This document shows, in pieces, positions 38,532 through 46,872 of a stretch of DNA of 64,000 bases. The first letter of the stretch is position 1. Each line of letters starts with the position of its first letter. The position numbers and the translations under genes were made by a program. Origin of the DNA: Pseudarthrobacter sulfonivorans (GTDB lineage Bacteria; Actinomycetota; Actinomycetes; Actinomycetales; Micrococcaceae); contig NZ_JANFCZ010000002.1 in assembly GCF_024391045.1 (NCBI RefSeq), positions 62,001-126,000 of the forward strand, read 5' to 3'. The notes below the pieces were generated by a model. The model saw only the letters and a list, made by a program, of their open reading frames with translations. It did not search any database and was not told the DNA's origin.

Positions 38532-39724
38532 GCAGGTTCGTAGCCATCACGGCAGACCCCGGATTTGAAGCACGGGCAAGGCAGGCTGCTTCCCGCCTCC
38601 GCGGAACGTTTCACGGGATCGTGGCCAACTTCCTGCCGCCGGGTCCGGACGACGTACTGCGGACTCTCTCGGGCGAACCGGTGGAAGTCATTCTGCTCGG
38701 ACCGGGCCTTCCAGTCGATGACTCCATCCGGCTGGCCAGTCTCTTCGACCTCCAATTTCCGGAGATCAGCGTGGTGCTGGTCACCGGAGATGAGTCCGAC
38801 ATCGCATTGCCCGCCATGCGGGCCGGCATAAGAGACCTCCTGGACCCCAGGGCAGACGTCGAAGCCATACACGTCATGCTCGAACGAGCCAGCCTCGCGG
38901 CCGCCGGACGCCGCCGCGGCCTCGGAAACAGCGTTGAACCGCCGAGCGGCAACGGACGCATCATTGCAGTCATGTCTCCCAAGGGAGGTGTGGGAAAGAC
39001 GACGGTAACGACAAACCTCGCCGTCGGCCTCGCAAAGCTGGTCCCCATGGGCGTTGTGGTGGTTGATCTGGACTTACAGTTCGGCGATGTAGCCTCCGGT
39101 CTCAGGCTTGAACCCGAGAAGACCATCGCCGACGCTGTCAAAGGCGCGGCCGCGGGCGACAGCCTCGTACTCAAGTCGTACCTCACGCTGCATCCTTCAG
39201 GCATGTACGCACTCTGCGCGCCACTTAACCCCGTAGAGGCGGATCAAATAACAGGGGAGCAGGTGGCCCGGTTGCTTGTGCAGCTGGCGGGTGAATTTAA
39301 ATATGTTGTCGTGGACACCGCCCCCGGGCTCGGGGAACACGTACTCGCTAGTCTCGAACAAGCCTCCGACGGGGTCTGGGTCTGCGGTATGGACATACCG
39401 AGCATCAAGGGTCTGCGGACAGGATTCTCGATCCTGACAGAGCTCGGCCTATTGCCCCCGAACCGGCACGTGGTGCTCAACTTCGGAGACCGCCGAAGCG
39501 GACTGACGCTGAAGGACGTCGAGGCAACTATCGGATGCCCTGTGGACGTGGTGCTTCCACGTTCACACGCAGTGCCGTATTCCACAAATAAGGGCGTCCC
39601 TCTGCTACAAGAGACGTCCAGGGATGCCGTCGCGAAGGGCTTGCGTCAGCTCGTCCAGCGGTTCGATCCTGCGTGGGAGCAGCGCACCCACAAGAAACTT
39701 CACCGAAGGGCGGTAGTCCAATGA
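38528..39724 (+). CDS. cpaE: CpaE/TadZ-like ATPase, locus 1
   Basis: 398 residues; TadZ/CpaE proteins place the Tad machine in the cell. Seen: a receiver-like N-terminal half (about 1-130) and a MinD/ParA-type ATPase with the deviant Walker A SPKGGVGKTTVTTNLAVGLA at about 148-168, VVDLDLQFGDVASGL, and VVDTAPGLGEHVLA. The receiver-like part has no clear phospho-acceptor Asp triad. GTG start 38528 overlaps the cpaB stop; the stop overlaps the cpaF ATG. Confidence 0.88.
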   Translation: MSRFVAITADPGFEARARQAASRLRGTFHGIVANFLPPGPDDVLRTLSGEPVEVILLGPGLPVDDSIRLASLFDLQFPEISVVLVTGDESDIALPAMRAGIRDLLDPRADVEAIHVMLERASLAAAGRRRGLGNSVEPPSGNGRIIAVMSPKGGVGKTTVTTNLAVGLAKLVPMGVVVVDLDLQFGDVASGLRLEPEKTIADAVKGAAAGDSLVLKSYLTLHPSGMYALCAPLNPVEADQITGEQVARLLVQLAGEFKYVVVDTAPGLGEHVLASLEQASDGVWVCGMDIPSIKGLRTGFSILTELGLLPPNRHVVLNFGDRRSGLTLKDVEATIGCPVDVVLPRSHAVPYSTNKGVPLLQETSRDAVAKGLRQLVQRFDPAWEQRTHKKLHRRAVVQ

Positions 39725-41157
39725 CACTCGCAGATCGCTTTCAATCTGTCCGTAACCAGACGAGCCAGCAGGCAACTGAAACCCGGGCCGAGATTCCGTG
39801 GGCAGGGAAAAGTCAGAATGAGTCCGGATGGATTGAACCTGTCTCAAACGATCACAGCGCCGAAGCCAACGATGCCTTAACCGCGGTCAAGGAACGCGCC
39901 GGCGCGGCCCTTTATGAGCGCATGGGAAGCCGGATTTCAGACTCGTCCTTGGACGAGGCTGAGTTGCACGAGTACGCCAAAGGCGAGCTGCGCACCATCA
40001 TCGAAGAGGATGAGATCCCTCTATCCTCCGGGGAACGGCAGCGCCTGGTCCAAGAGATCCTTGATGACGTCATTGGTCTCGGCCCGCTGCAAAAGTTTCT
40101 GGCGGACGACGCAGTGACCGAAGTCATGGTTAACGGCCCGGACAAAATCTACATCGAACGGGGTGGCAAACTCTTCCTAACGGGTTCCCGTTTCAAGTCA
40201 GAAGATCATCTGCGGCGAATCATCGAACGGATCGTCACCAAAGTCGGCAGGCGCATCGACGAGTCGTCTCCGCTGGTAGATGCCCGTCTGAGCGACGGGT
40301 CGCGTGTCAACGCCATCATTCCGCCGTTGGCCGTCAACGGCTCGTCGCTAACGATTCGCAAATTCGGTCAGGTGCCGCTCACCGTCAGCGATCTCATCAC
40401 CTTTGGTACGATCTCTCCGGAAATTGCCGAACTCCTGAAGGCCTGCGTCCACGCCCGGCTGAACATCATCGTCTCGGGAGGCACCGGCACGGGCAAGACG
40501 ACTCTGCTCAACGTCTTATCGTCTTTCATTCCACCGGACGAGCGGATAGTCACCATCGAGGACGCCGTGGAGCTGCAACTCCAGCAAGAACACGTTGTGC
40601 GGCTCGAAAGCCGGCCGAGAAACATCGAGGGCAAGGGCGAGATCAGCATCCGCGACCTCGTTCGGAACTCCCTGCGCATGCGACCGGACAGAATTGTTAT
40701 CGGCGAAGTCCGTGGGGGCGAGTCACTGGACATGCTTCAGGCCATGAACACAGGCCATGACGGGTCGATCTCTACTGTGCACGCCAACTCACCACGTGAC
40801 GCCATCGCACGACTGGAGACCTTGGTGCTCATGGCAGGTATGGACCTGCCGCTTCGTGCCATCCGCGAACAGATCGCGTCGGCGGTCAACCTCATCGTGC
40901 ACATTTCGCGCCTCCGGGACGGTACCAGGCGGGTTACTCACGTAACTGAAGTTCAAGGCATGGAAGGCGACGTCGTTACGCTTCAGGACGCCTTCACTTT
41001 CGACTACAACGCCGGAGTTGATGGCAACGGCCGGTTCCTCGGAAAGCCAGTCCCCACCGGTGTCAGACCTCGTTTCGTAGATCACTTCGCGGACCTGGGG
41101 ATTGGCCTTTCCCCCGCGGTCTTCGGCACGACGCCTGTCGGGGGTGGTTACCGGTGA
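39721..41157 (+). CDS. cpaF: CpaF/TadA secretion ATPase, locus 1
   Basis: Hexameric type II/IV secretion ATPase that powers Flp pilus assembly. 478 residues. Seen: VTEVMVNGPDKIYIERGGK, Walker A SGGTGTGKTTLLNVLSSF near 250-260, the Asp box TIEDAVELQLQQEHVVRLESR, Walker B RPDRIVIGEVRGGES, and the His box TGHDGSISTVHANSPRDA. It is very similar to the locus 2 protein from residue ~60 on but lacks that protein's N-terminal insert. Start ATG overlaps cpaE (ATGA); stop overlaps tadB. Confidence 0.95.
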   Translation: MTLADRFQSVRNQTSQQATETRAEIPWAGKSQNESGWIEPVSNDHSAEANDALTAVKERAGAALYERMGSRISDSSLDEAELHEYAKGELRTIIEEDEIPLSSGERQRLVQEILDDVIGLGPLQKFLADDAVTEVMVNGPDKIYIERGGKLFLTGSRFKSEDHLRRIIERIVTKVGRRIDESSPLVDARLSDGSRVNAIIPPLAVNGSSLTIRKFGQVPLTVSDLITFGTISPEIAELLKACVHARLNIIVSGGTGTGKTTLLNVLSSFIPPDERIVTIEDAVELQLQQEHVVRLESRPRNIEGKGEISIRDLVRNSLRMRPDRIVIGEVRGGESLDMLQAMNTGHDGSISTVHANSPRDAIARLETLVLMAGMDLPLRAIREQIASAVNLIVHISRLRDGTRRVTHVTEVQGMEGDVVTLQDAFTFDYNAGVDGNGRFLGKPVPTGVRPRFVDHFADLGIGLSPAVFGTTPVGGGYR

Positions 41158-42101
41158 GCGCCACCAGCCCGATCCTGCTGATTCTAGGTGTCGTTCTGTG
41201 CCTGGCATCGCTGGTCTTCCTCTTCGTCGTGACTCTCCGTGGCCGCGAAGCAAATATCGAATTGTCGCGCAGGCGGCCCGGCGTCGCTGAGCAAACTTCC
41301 GCCCTCACGCGGTTTGCGACATCCGCAACGTCGTTTGTCGAACGCAACGTCAGCCGCAATTCCAAGTTCGGATCCACCGCATCATTGGAGGAAGCCGGGC
41401 TGCGTCTCCGCCAGGCAGACTTTATCCTCCTGCTCGTATGCATCACGGTTACAACCGCGGTCGTTGGTTATGTTCTTGGCGGACTGGGACTGGCGCTGCT
41501 TTTCGCCGTGCTGACTCCGCTCGGCGGCATCGTGTTCCTGAGCGTTATGGCGAGCAAGCGCCGTGCCAAGTTCGAATCGCAGCTTGGCGACACGTTGCAG
41601 ATGCTGTCGGGTGGACTTAGAGCGGGCCACAGTTTGCTGCGGGCAGTGGACGCTGTTGCCCAGGAGTCAGACGCGCCAACCTCTGAGGAATTCTCACGGC
41701 TGGTCAACGAGACCAGGCTTGGTCGAGACCTCAAGGACTCCATGGCCGACTCGGCGCGACGCATGCGAAGCGAGGATTTTGACTGGATGGCTCAGGCCAT
41801 CGAGATCCACCGGGAAGTCGGCGGAGATCTGGCCGAAGTACTCGACCATGTGGGAGAGACAATCCGCGAACGGATGCAAATCAAAGGGCAGGTCCGATCC
41901 CTCAGTGCCGAGGGCAAGCTGTCGGCCTACATCCTTATAGCTCTGCCTGTCGGAATCTTTCTATTCCTAAGTTTCTCTAACCCCGGCTACCTCGGCGTGT
42001 TATACACCAACGTATTGGGATGGATCATGCTCGGATTCGGAGTTGTTCTGCTGGCTCTCGGCTCCTTCTGGCTGAGCCGCGTTGTCAAGATCAAGTTCTA
42101 G
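41154..42101 (+). CDS. tadB: TadB-like membrane protein, locus 1
   Basis: 315 residues, GspF/T2SSF-type platform protein. Seen: an N-terminal membrane segment, a pair of segments around 90-130, the conserved cytoplasmic core (GDTLQMLSGGLRAGHSLLRAVDAVAQES) and two C-terminal helices (AYILIALPVGIFLFLSF). It is thought to couple CpaF to pilin extraction from the membrane. GTG start 41154 overlaps the cpaF stop (GTGA). The core is almost the same as in the locus 2 TadB. Confidence 0.9.
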   Translation: MSATSPILLILGVVLCLASLVFLFVVTLRGREANIELSRRRPGVAEQTSALTRFATSATSFVERNVSRNSKFGSTASLEEAGLRLRQADFILLLVCITVTTAVVGYVLGGLGLALLFAVLTPLGGIVFLSVMASKRRAKFESQLGDTLQMLSGGLRAGHSLLRAVDAVAQESDAPTSEEFSRLVNETRLGRDLKDSMADSARRMRSEDFDWMAQAIEIHREVGGDLAEVLDHVGETIRERMQIKGQVRSLSAEGKLSAYILIALPVGIFLFLSFSNPGYLGVLYTNVLGWIMLGFGVVLLALGSFWLSRVVKIKF

Positions 42102-42112
42102 GGAGTCTAAAC

Positions 42113-42997
42113 ATGAGCGCAATGGCTTGGTTCATAGTGGCAATAATTGTCGTACCGTGTTCGGCTATGCTGTGGGCCGTCATTTCGGTGGACCGCCCAG
42201 GCTTGGCTGCTGTCCGAAGCAACCTGGGACGAGGCAAGGGTAAGACGACCGATTCCCAGGGCGTCGAAGCCCCATGGCTAGCGCAATTGGGCCAGCGACT
42301 GACTCCGAAGGGGTACCCGGCCTGGCTGGACAAGTTGCTTGCGAAGGCGGGGAGACCTGCGGCCATGCCACTGGAGCGTCTTCTGGTGGTCAAACCCGGG
42401 CTCGCCTTGGTAGCCGGTCTCATCGGGATTTTGTTGATTCTGAAAACCCCAACGAGCACGGTTATTCTCTTGGCTTTGTTCGTGACGGTGCTCGCATATT
42501 TCGTTCCAGACCTCCTCCTGCACAGCCAGGGTGCAAAGCGCCAGGAAGCGATCGAACTGGAGTTGCCCAGCACTTTGGACCAGATGCTGATCTCCGTGGA
42601 GGCAGGGTTGGGCTTTGAATCAGCCATGGCGCGGGCGGGCCAGAACGGTACGGGACCACTCGCCGCGGAACTCCTCAGGACTCTTCAGGATATGCAAGTG
42701 GGCAGGAGCCGACGAGAAGCGTACCTAGCCATGGGACAACGCACAGGGGCAGCGGACCTTCGAAGCTTCGTGCGTGCTGTTGTTCAAGCAGACGTATACG
42801 GCATCGCAATCGCAAACGTGCTGAGGACGCAGGCCAAACAGATGCGCATCGAGAGGCGGCAGCGGGCCGAGGAGAAAGCAATGAAGCTTCCCATCAAGGT
42901 GCTGTTTCCGCTGATGCTATGCATTCTGCCCGTACTGTTCATCGTCATCCTCGGGCCAGCCGTCATCAACATCATCGCGGCATTCTCCCACATGTAA
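42113..42997 (+). CDS. tadC: TadC-like membrane protein, locus 1
   Basis: 294 residues, the second GspF-type platform protein. Seen: N-terminal helix AMAWFIVAIIVVPCSAMLWAV, the core LPSTLDQMLISVEAGLGFESAMARAG, LRTLQDMQVGRSRREAYLAMG, and a C-terminal helix IKVLFPLMLCILPVLFIVILGP. Exactly the same length as the locus 2 protein. Start ATG 42113 (GGGAG 8 nt upstream), 11 nt after tadB. Last gene of locus 1; a 13-bp hairpin follows. Confidence 0.9.
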   Translation: MSAMAWFIVAIIVVPCSAMLWAVISVDRPGLAAVRSNLGRGKGKTTDSQGVEAPWLAQLGQRLTPKGYPAWLDKLLAKAGRPAAMPLERLLVVKPGLALVAGLIGILLILKTPTSTVILLALFVTVLAYFVPDLLLHSQGAKRQEAIELELPSTLDQMLISVEAGLGFESAMARAGQNGTGPLAAELLRTLQDMQVGRSRREAYLAMGQRTGAADLRSFVRAVVQADVYGIAIANVLRTQAKQMRIERRQRAEEKAMKLPIKVLFPLMLCILPVLFIVILGPAVINIIAAFSHM

Positions 42998-43265
42998 GAA
43001 AGCAACGCCCTATTTATCGCGCCGCCCGGCGCCCCAAGAACCGGACCCCCTCGGCACCCAGAACCGAGGGGGTCCGCCTGCGTGCCCGAAGGCCTGGGTT
43101 TCCAAGGATTTCCGCATGTTTATCCCAACTCACGCGCAGGGTACGCCGTATGCGCGCAGAGTTAACGCAGGATATTACGAGATTGCACGTGAGTGGCGCC
43201 CCCGATTGCTAACTTCGTGGTTGTGCTGGTGCTGGGCCAGCCATCCGACTCGCCAGGAGTACGAC
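42998..43265. other. 268-bp gap between the two tad loci
   Basis: Holds the hairpin at 43042-43076 and then presumably the promoter of flp2; AGGAGT lies 7 nt before the flp2 ATG. The frame is open upstream of flp2 but encodes nothing recognisable. Confidence 0.45.
43042..43076 (+). terminator. Hairpin after tadC1
   Basis: Perfect 13-bp stem CGGACCCCCTCGG / CCGAGGGGGTCCG with a 9-nt loop, 44 nt after the tadC1 stop. No T-run follows. It separates the two tad loci. Confidence 0.6.
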
Positions 43266-43472
43266 ATGCTTTCTCTATACACAAACTTTATGATCCGCCT
43301 TCGAAGCGAAGAGAAAGGCGCTACCGCTGTCGAATACGGCATCATGGTCGCCCTCATTGCTGTTGCCATCATCATTGCCATCACTACCTTGGGTACTACT
43401 CTCAGTGATTTGTTCACCGGCGTGTCGGGCAAGATTCCTGTTCCGGCTGGGGCCGCTGGCGGCGCTGGCTAG
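43266..43472 (+). CDS. flp: Flp-type pilin, locus 2
   Basis: 68 residues before processing. Seen: leader with Arg/Lys, processing site KG/ATAVEYG with Glu at +5, helix GIMVALIAVAIIIAITTLG, and a tail rich in Gly/Ala/Pro (VPAGAAGGAG) that locus 1 lacks. ATG 43266 has AGGAGT 7 nt upstream; the frame continues upstream but without similarity. Followed by a hairpin, as in locus 1. Confidence 0.9.
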   Translation: MLSLYTNFMIRLRSEEKGATAVEYGIMVALIAVAIIIAITTLGTTLSDLFTGVSGKIPVPAGAAGGAG

Positions 43473-43487
43473 AAGCGCTGGCTAATT

Positions 43488-43518
43488 GTGCGGTGCGGGC
43501 GACATGCCTGCACCGCAC
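43488..43518 (+). terminator. Hairpin between flp2 and tadE2
   Basis: 13-bp stem (outer GTGCGGTGC / GCACCGCAC perfect, inner four pairs with one G-U) and a 5-nt loop, followed by TTACTATTT. Same position as the hairpin after flp1, with unrelated sequence. Confidence 0.65.
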
Positions 43519-43563
43519 TTACTATTTAGAAGCAGTCGTAATAAACGAGCGGAGAGGTACACC

Positions 43564-43968
43564 GTGAAGCACGACGAGCGAGGCGCAGTCGCCGTCGAAT
43601 TTGCTATCCTCCTGCCTCTTCTCTTGATGCTTGTTCTCGGAACGATCGAATTCGGGCGCGCCTACAACGCGCGAGTTACATTGACGAACGCAGCCCGCGA
43701 CGGCGTTCGGGTGATGGCTATCACGACTAATAATGTGGTTGCCGCAAAAACGGCAGCTGCGAACGCGGCCGCGTCCGTCAGTTCCAGCATTACACCGTCA
43801 AATGTCACTGTGGAGGTGTGTACTAGCGCGTCAAGCTGCGCGCCGGTAACCGCCTGCAATCCCAAAGACCAAGTGACACTCACCATCAGTTACACGCTAT
43901 CTACAATTACCGGCATCGCAGGCCCGTTCAAGATGAAAGGGTTGGGCGTGATGCTATGTGGAGGGTGA
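43564..43968 (+). CDS. tadE: TadE-like pseudopilin, locus 2
   Basis: 134 residues. Seen: ERGAVAVEFAILLPLLLMLVLGTIEFGRAYNARV, the TadE signature with a prepilin-like site and one helix, then a small extracytoplasmic domain with four Cys, ending in MLCGG. GTG start 43564 with GGAGAGG upstream. It overlaps the next gene by 13 bases exactly as in locus 1. Confidence 0.85.
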   Translation: MKHDERGAVAVEFAILLPLLLMLVLGTIEFGRAYNARVTLTNAARDGVRVMAITTNNVVAAKTAAANAAASVSSSITPSNVTVEVCTSASSCAPVTACNPKDQVTLTISYTLSTITGIAGPFKMKGLGVMLCGG

Positions 43969-44909
43969 CGGCGGATAACAAGAACGAAACCGGCGCCGTT
44001 GCCGTTATTGTGGCCATCCTCTTGGTCGTCCTGCTCGGCTTCGTGGCGCTCGCCGTAGACGTGGGCGTCATCTCCTCCGAACGGGCCCAGCTGCAGAACG
44101 GCGCCGACGCCGCGGCAATCGGCATCGCCCAGGAATGTGCCCGTTCAACGACCAGCACCGTCCCTAGTCCCTTGTGTTCGACGACGTCGACACTGGCGAC
44201 TGACCTCGCCAACCGCAACGCCTTGGATGGTAAAAGCACTGTTCGCTCCACGGACCTGTCCACGCCCGGCAAAGTCACCGTAACCACGGTCTCGAAAGAA
44301 GACGGTGCGCCGGCGGACTCCGTGTCTCTCTACTTTGCACGAGCCTTGGGCATCAACTCCGCCAAGCCAATGACGCGATCATCCGCGCAATGGGGAACGC
44401 CGACCAAGGGGCCCGCTATCTTGCCGCTGGCCGTTGCCGCATGCAAATTCGACATTCCGCACGACGGCTTACGGGGCACCCTTCAGGTACTGGAGCAGGG
44501 GAAAGGTTGCGGTTCTGTTCCTGGAGGGTTCGGCTGGCTTCCCCCTAACCCCGGCACATGTACCATCGTCGTCGGCACTTCCAGCGAATGGTTCGGCGTC
44601 AACACTGGTGCCAGTGCTCCGACTTCATGCTCGGCCGCCGACTTTAGCAAGGTAAACAACAAGACGGTTCTGCTGCCGGTCTACGACCTTGCCAGCGGCA
44701 CCGGCAAGAACGCCGCTTACTACATCAAGGGGTTCGCAGCTTTCCACGTCACGGGATACCAATTTGCGAATATCGGCTGGACCGCGGGGCCAACGGTGGA
44801 CAACAAAAGCATCACCGGCTACTTTGAGAAGTTCGTTTCGTTAGACCAAGCCTTCGAGCTAGGGTCCTCCCCTTACTTCGGCGCTTCAGTTGTGCGCCCC
44901 ATCCTTTAG
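43956..44909 (+). CDS. TadG-like Flp pilus assembly protein, locus 2
   Basis: 317 residues. Seen: N-terminal helix AVAVIVAILLVVLLGFVALAVDVGVISSERAQLQNGADAAA in two parts (about 14-55), followed by an extracytoplasmic region with paired cysteines and a PGGFGWL motif that is also present in locus 1 (MPGGFGWLVDP). Shared features show descent from a common ancestor; the outer domain has diverged and lost about 40 residues, which would suit different surface contacts. Confidence 0.8.
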   Translation: MWRVTADNKNETGAVAVIVAILLVVLLGFVALAVDVGVISSERAQLQNGADAAAIGIAQECARSTTSTVPSPLCSTTSTLATDLANRNALDGKSTVRSTDLSTPGKVTVTTVSKEDGAPADSVSLYFARALGINSAKPMTRSSAQWGTPTKGPAILPLAVAACKFDIPHDGLRGTLQVLEQGKGCGSVPGGFGWLPPNPGTCTIVVGTSSEWFGVNTGASAPTSCSAADFSKVNNKTVLLPVYDLASGTGKNAAYYIKGFAAFHVTGYQFANIGWTAGPTVDNKSITGYFEKFVSLDQAFELGSSPYFGASVVRPIL

Positions 44910-44929
44910 CACCACCACCAGGAGTAGAA

Positions 44930-45682
44930 GTGAAGTCTCGCATGCTCGCCGGCACGGCCGCGGTTGCCTTGGCGCTTGTGGGCGCGCTCCTCATCATCTT
45001 CTATGCCCAAGGCGCCGACCAGCGCGCAATCGCAACCACGCAGCCAGTTGACGTCCTCATCGTGAAGAACGCCATCCCAGCCGGCACCCCTGTCGATGCA
45101 ATGGCGGCTTCCTTGGTGGTTCAACGGATTCCGGCCGCCGGAGTCTCAAAAACGGCACTCGGCAACCTCGACAGCAAGGCCGGCACGGTCAGCGCCGTGG
45201 ACCTCGTCCCCGGCGAACAGCTCCTCGCCGAGCGGCTGGTGGCCCCGGCCGATGCTGCGTCCGAAGGTGCAGCCAAAGTACCGGCCGGATTCCAGGAAGT
45301 CTCCTTCCAGTTGGAACCGCAACGAATGGCCGGCGGCCGCATCGAGGTCGGCGATCACGTGGGCATCGCAATGAGCTTCAAGGACGGCGCTTACAAGCCC
45401 AATCCTGCGGGAGCAACGACCCAACTCACGCTGCGGAAGGTCCTGATCACCGCAGTACAGAGGGCACCTCAGCCCACCGCAACCAAGTCTGCGGACAACG
45501 CAGATCCGAAGAACACCACTTTGCCGGAAGGGTCCCTGATGCTTACGGTCGCGGTTAACGACATCGATGCCAACAAGATCATTTTCGGCTCCGAGTTCGG
45601 CACCCTGTGGCTAACCAAGGAACCCCTCGACGCAAAGGACAACGGCTCCTATATTGCCCGTAAGGATGTGGTGTACAAGTGA
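44930..45682 (+). CDS. cpaB: CpaB/RcpC-like Flp pilus assembly protein, locus 2
   Basis: 250 residues with one N-terminal helix (AGTAAVALALVGALLIIFYAQG) and an SAF domain starting QPVDVLIVKNAIPAGTPVDAM. GTG start 44930 with AGGAG 5 nt upstream. The stop overlaps the cpaE GTG as GTGA. It aligns with the locus 1 CpaB over its full length, including the C-terminal FGSEFGTLWLTKEP block. Confidence 0.86.
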   Translation: MKSRMLAGTAAVALALVGALLIIFYAQGADQRAIATTQPVDVLIVKNAIPAGTPVDAMAASLVVQRIPAAGVSKTALGNLDSKAGTVSAVDLVPGEQLLAERLVAPADAASEGAAKVPAGFQEVSFQLEPQRMAGGRIEVGDHVGIAMSFKDGAYKPNPAGATTQLTLRKVLITAVQRAPQPTATKSADNADPKNTTLPEGSLMLTVAVNDIDANKIIFGSEFGTLWLTKEPLDAKDNGSYIARKDVVYK

Positions 45683-46872
45683 GCCGCTTCGTACTCCTCT
45701 CCGCCAGCGCTGACTTCGACCTGCGTCTCCGCCAAGCCGTGGCGTACGGACTCCGCGGAAGCGTCCAGACCATCGCTTCGGACATTCTTCCGGCCGGTCC
45801 TCACGAGCTTTTCGCCCTCCTTGACCAGGAGCAACCCGAAGTCCTCATCATCGGCCCGGACGTTCAGCCGGAAGAGGCACTTCGCTTCGCTAAGGTCTTC
45901 GACGTCCAGCTTCCCGGCCTCAGCATTGTCCTGGTCAGCGATACCGATCCCATTTTTCTGCTGCACGCCATGCGCGCCGGCATCCGCGACATTGTCAGCC
46001 CGCAGGCCGATCTTGCAGAAATCCGGGTGCTGCTGGAACGTGCCTGCCAATCCTTTGCCACGCGCAACCGGACATTTAACGCCCAGCCCGGCAACGCCGG
46101 CAACGGACTCGTGGTCGGTGTCTTTTCGCCTAAAGGTGGCGTCGGCAAGACCACCCTCGCCACCAACATCGCCATCGGACTGGGCCAGATGGCCCCCATG
46201 AGCGTGGTCATCGTAGATCTTGACCTGCAGTTCGGCGACGTCGCATCCGGCCTCTATCTCAACCCCGAGCACACCGTCACCGACGCTGTGACCCCGGCCG
46301 CGGCACAGGACTCCCTGGTGCTCAAAGCATTCCTCACGGTCCATCCGGCCGGGATCTACGCCCTGTGCGCGCCGCCGACGCCGGTGGACGCGGACCACAT
46401 CACGCCCGAGCAGATCACCCACCTGCTGGAACAGTTGGCCCGCGAATTCCAGTACGTGGTGCTTGACACCGCCCCCGGCCTGCCGGAGATCGGGCTCGCG
46501 GCCCTGGAACAGTGCACCGACGTGGTGTGGGTCAGCGCCATGGACATCCCCAGCCTTCGCGGCCTCCGGTCCGGACTGGAGGTCCTCCGGCAACTCGAGA
46601 TCACCCCCGAGTCCCGGCACGTGGTCCTGAACATGGCCGATTCCAAAGCAGGCCTGACCGTTCAGGACGTCGAGTCCACCATCGGCGCACCCGTGGACGT
46701 CAGCATCCCTCGATCCCGCGCCGTGGCCCTGTCCACGAACCGGGGCATCCCCGTCCTGCAGGAATCCAAGAAGGATCCCGCCGTCAAGAGCCTCAAACAG
46801 CTGGTGGAACGGTTCAACCCTGTCTGGCGAACCCAGGCACAGCGCAAGCTTCACCGAAGGGTGGTTATCTAG
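45679..46872 (+). CDS. cpaE: CpaE/TadZ-like ATPase, locus 2
   Basis: 397 residues. Seen: receiver-like N-terminal half, deviant Walker A SPKGGVGKTTLATNIAIGLG near 149-168, VVIVDLDLQFGDVASGLYL, and VLDTAPGLPEIGLAAL. Nearly collinear with the locus 1 protein. GTG start overlaps cpaB (GTGA), and the TAG stop shares one base with the cpaF GTG start. Confidence 0.88.
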   Translation: MSRFVLLSASADFDLRLRQAVAYGLRGSVQTIASDILPAGPHELFALLDQEQPEVLIIGPDVQPEEALRFAKVFDVQLPGLSIVLVSDTDPIFLLHAMRAGIRDIVSPQADLAEIRVLLERACQSFATRNRTFNAQPGNAGNGLVVGVFSPKGGVGKTTLATNIAIGLGQMAPMSVVIVDLDLQFGDVASGLYLNPEHTVTDAVTPAAAQDSLVLKAFLTVHPAGIYALCAPPTPVDADHITPEQITHLLEQLAREFQYVVLDTAPGLPEIGLAALEQCTDVVWVSAMDIPSLRGLRSGLEVLRQLEITPESRHVVLNMADSKAGLTVQDVESTIGAPVDVSIPRSRAVALSTNRGIPVLQESKKDPAVKSLKQLVERFNPVWRTQAQRKLHRRVVI

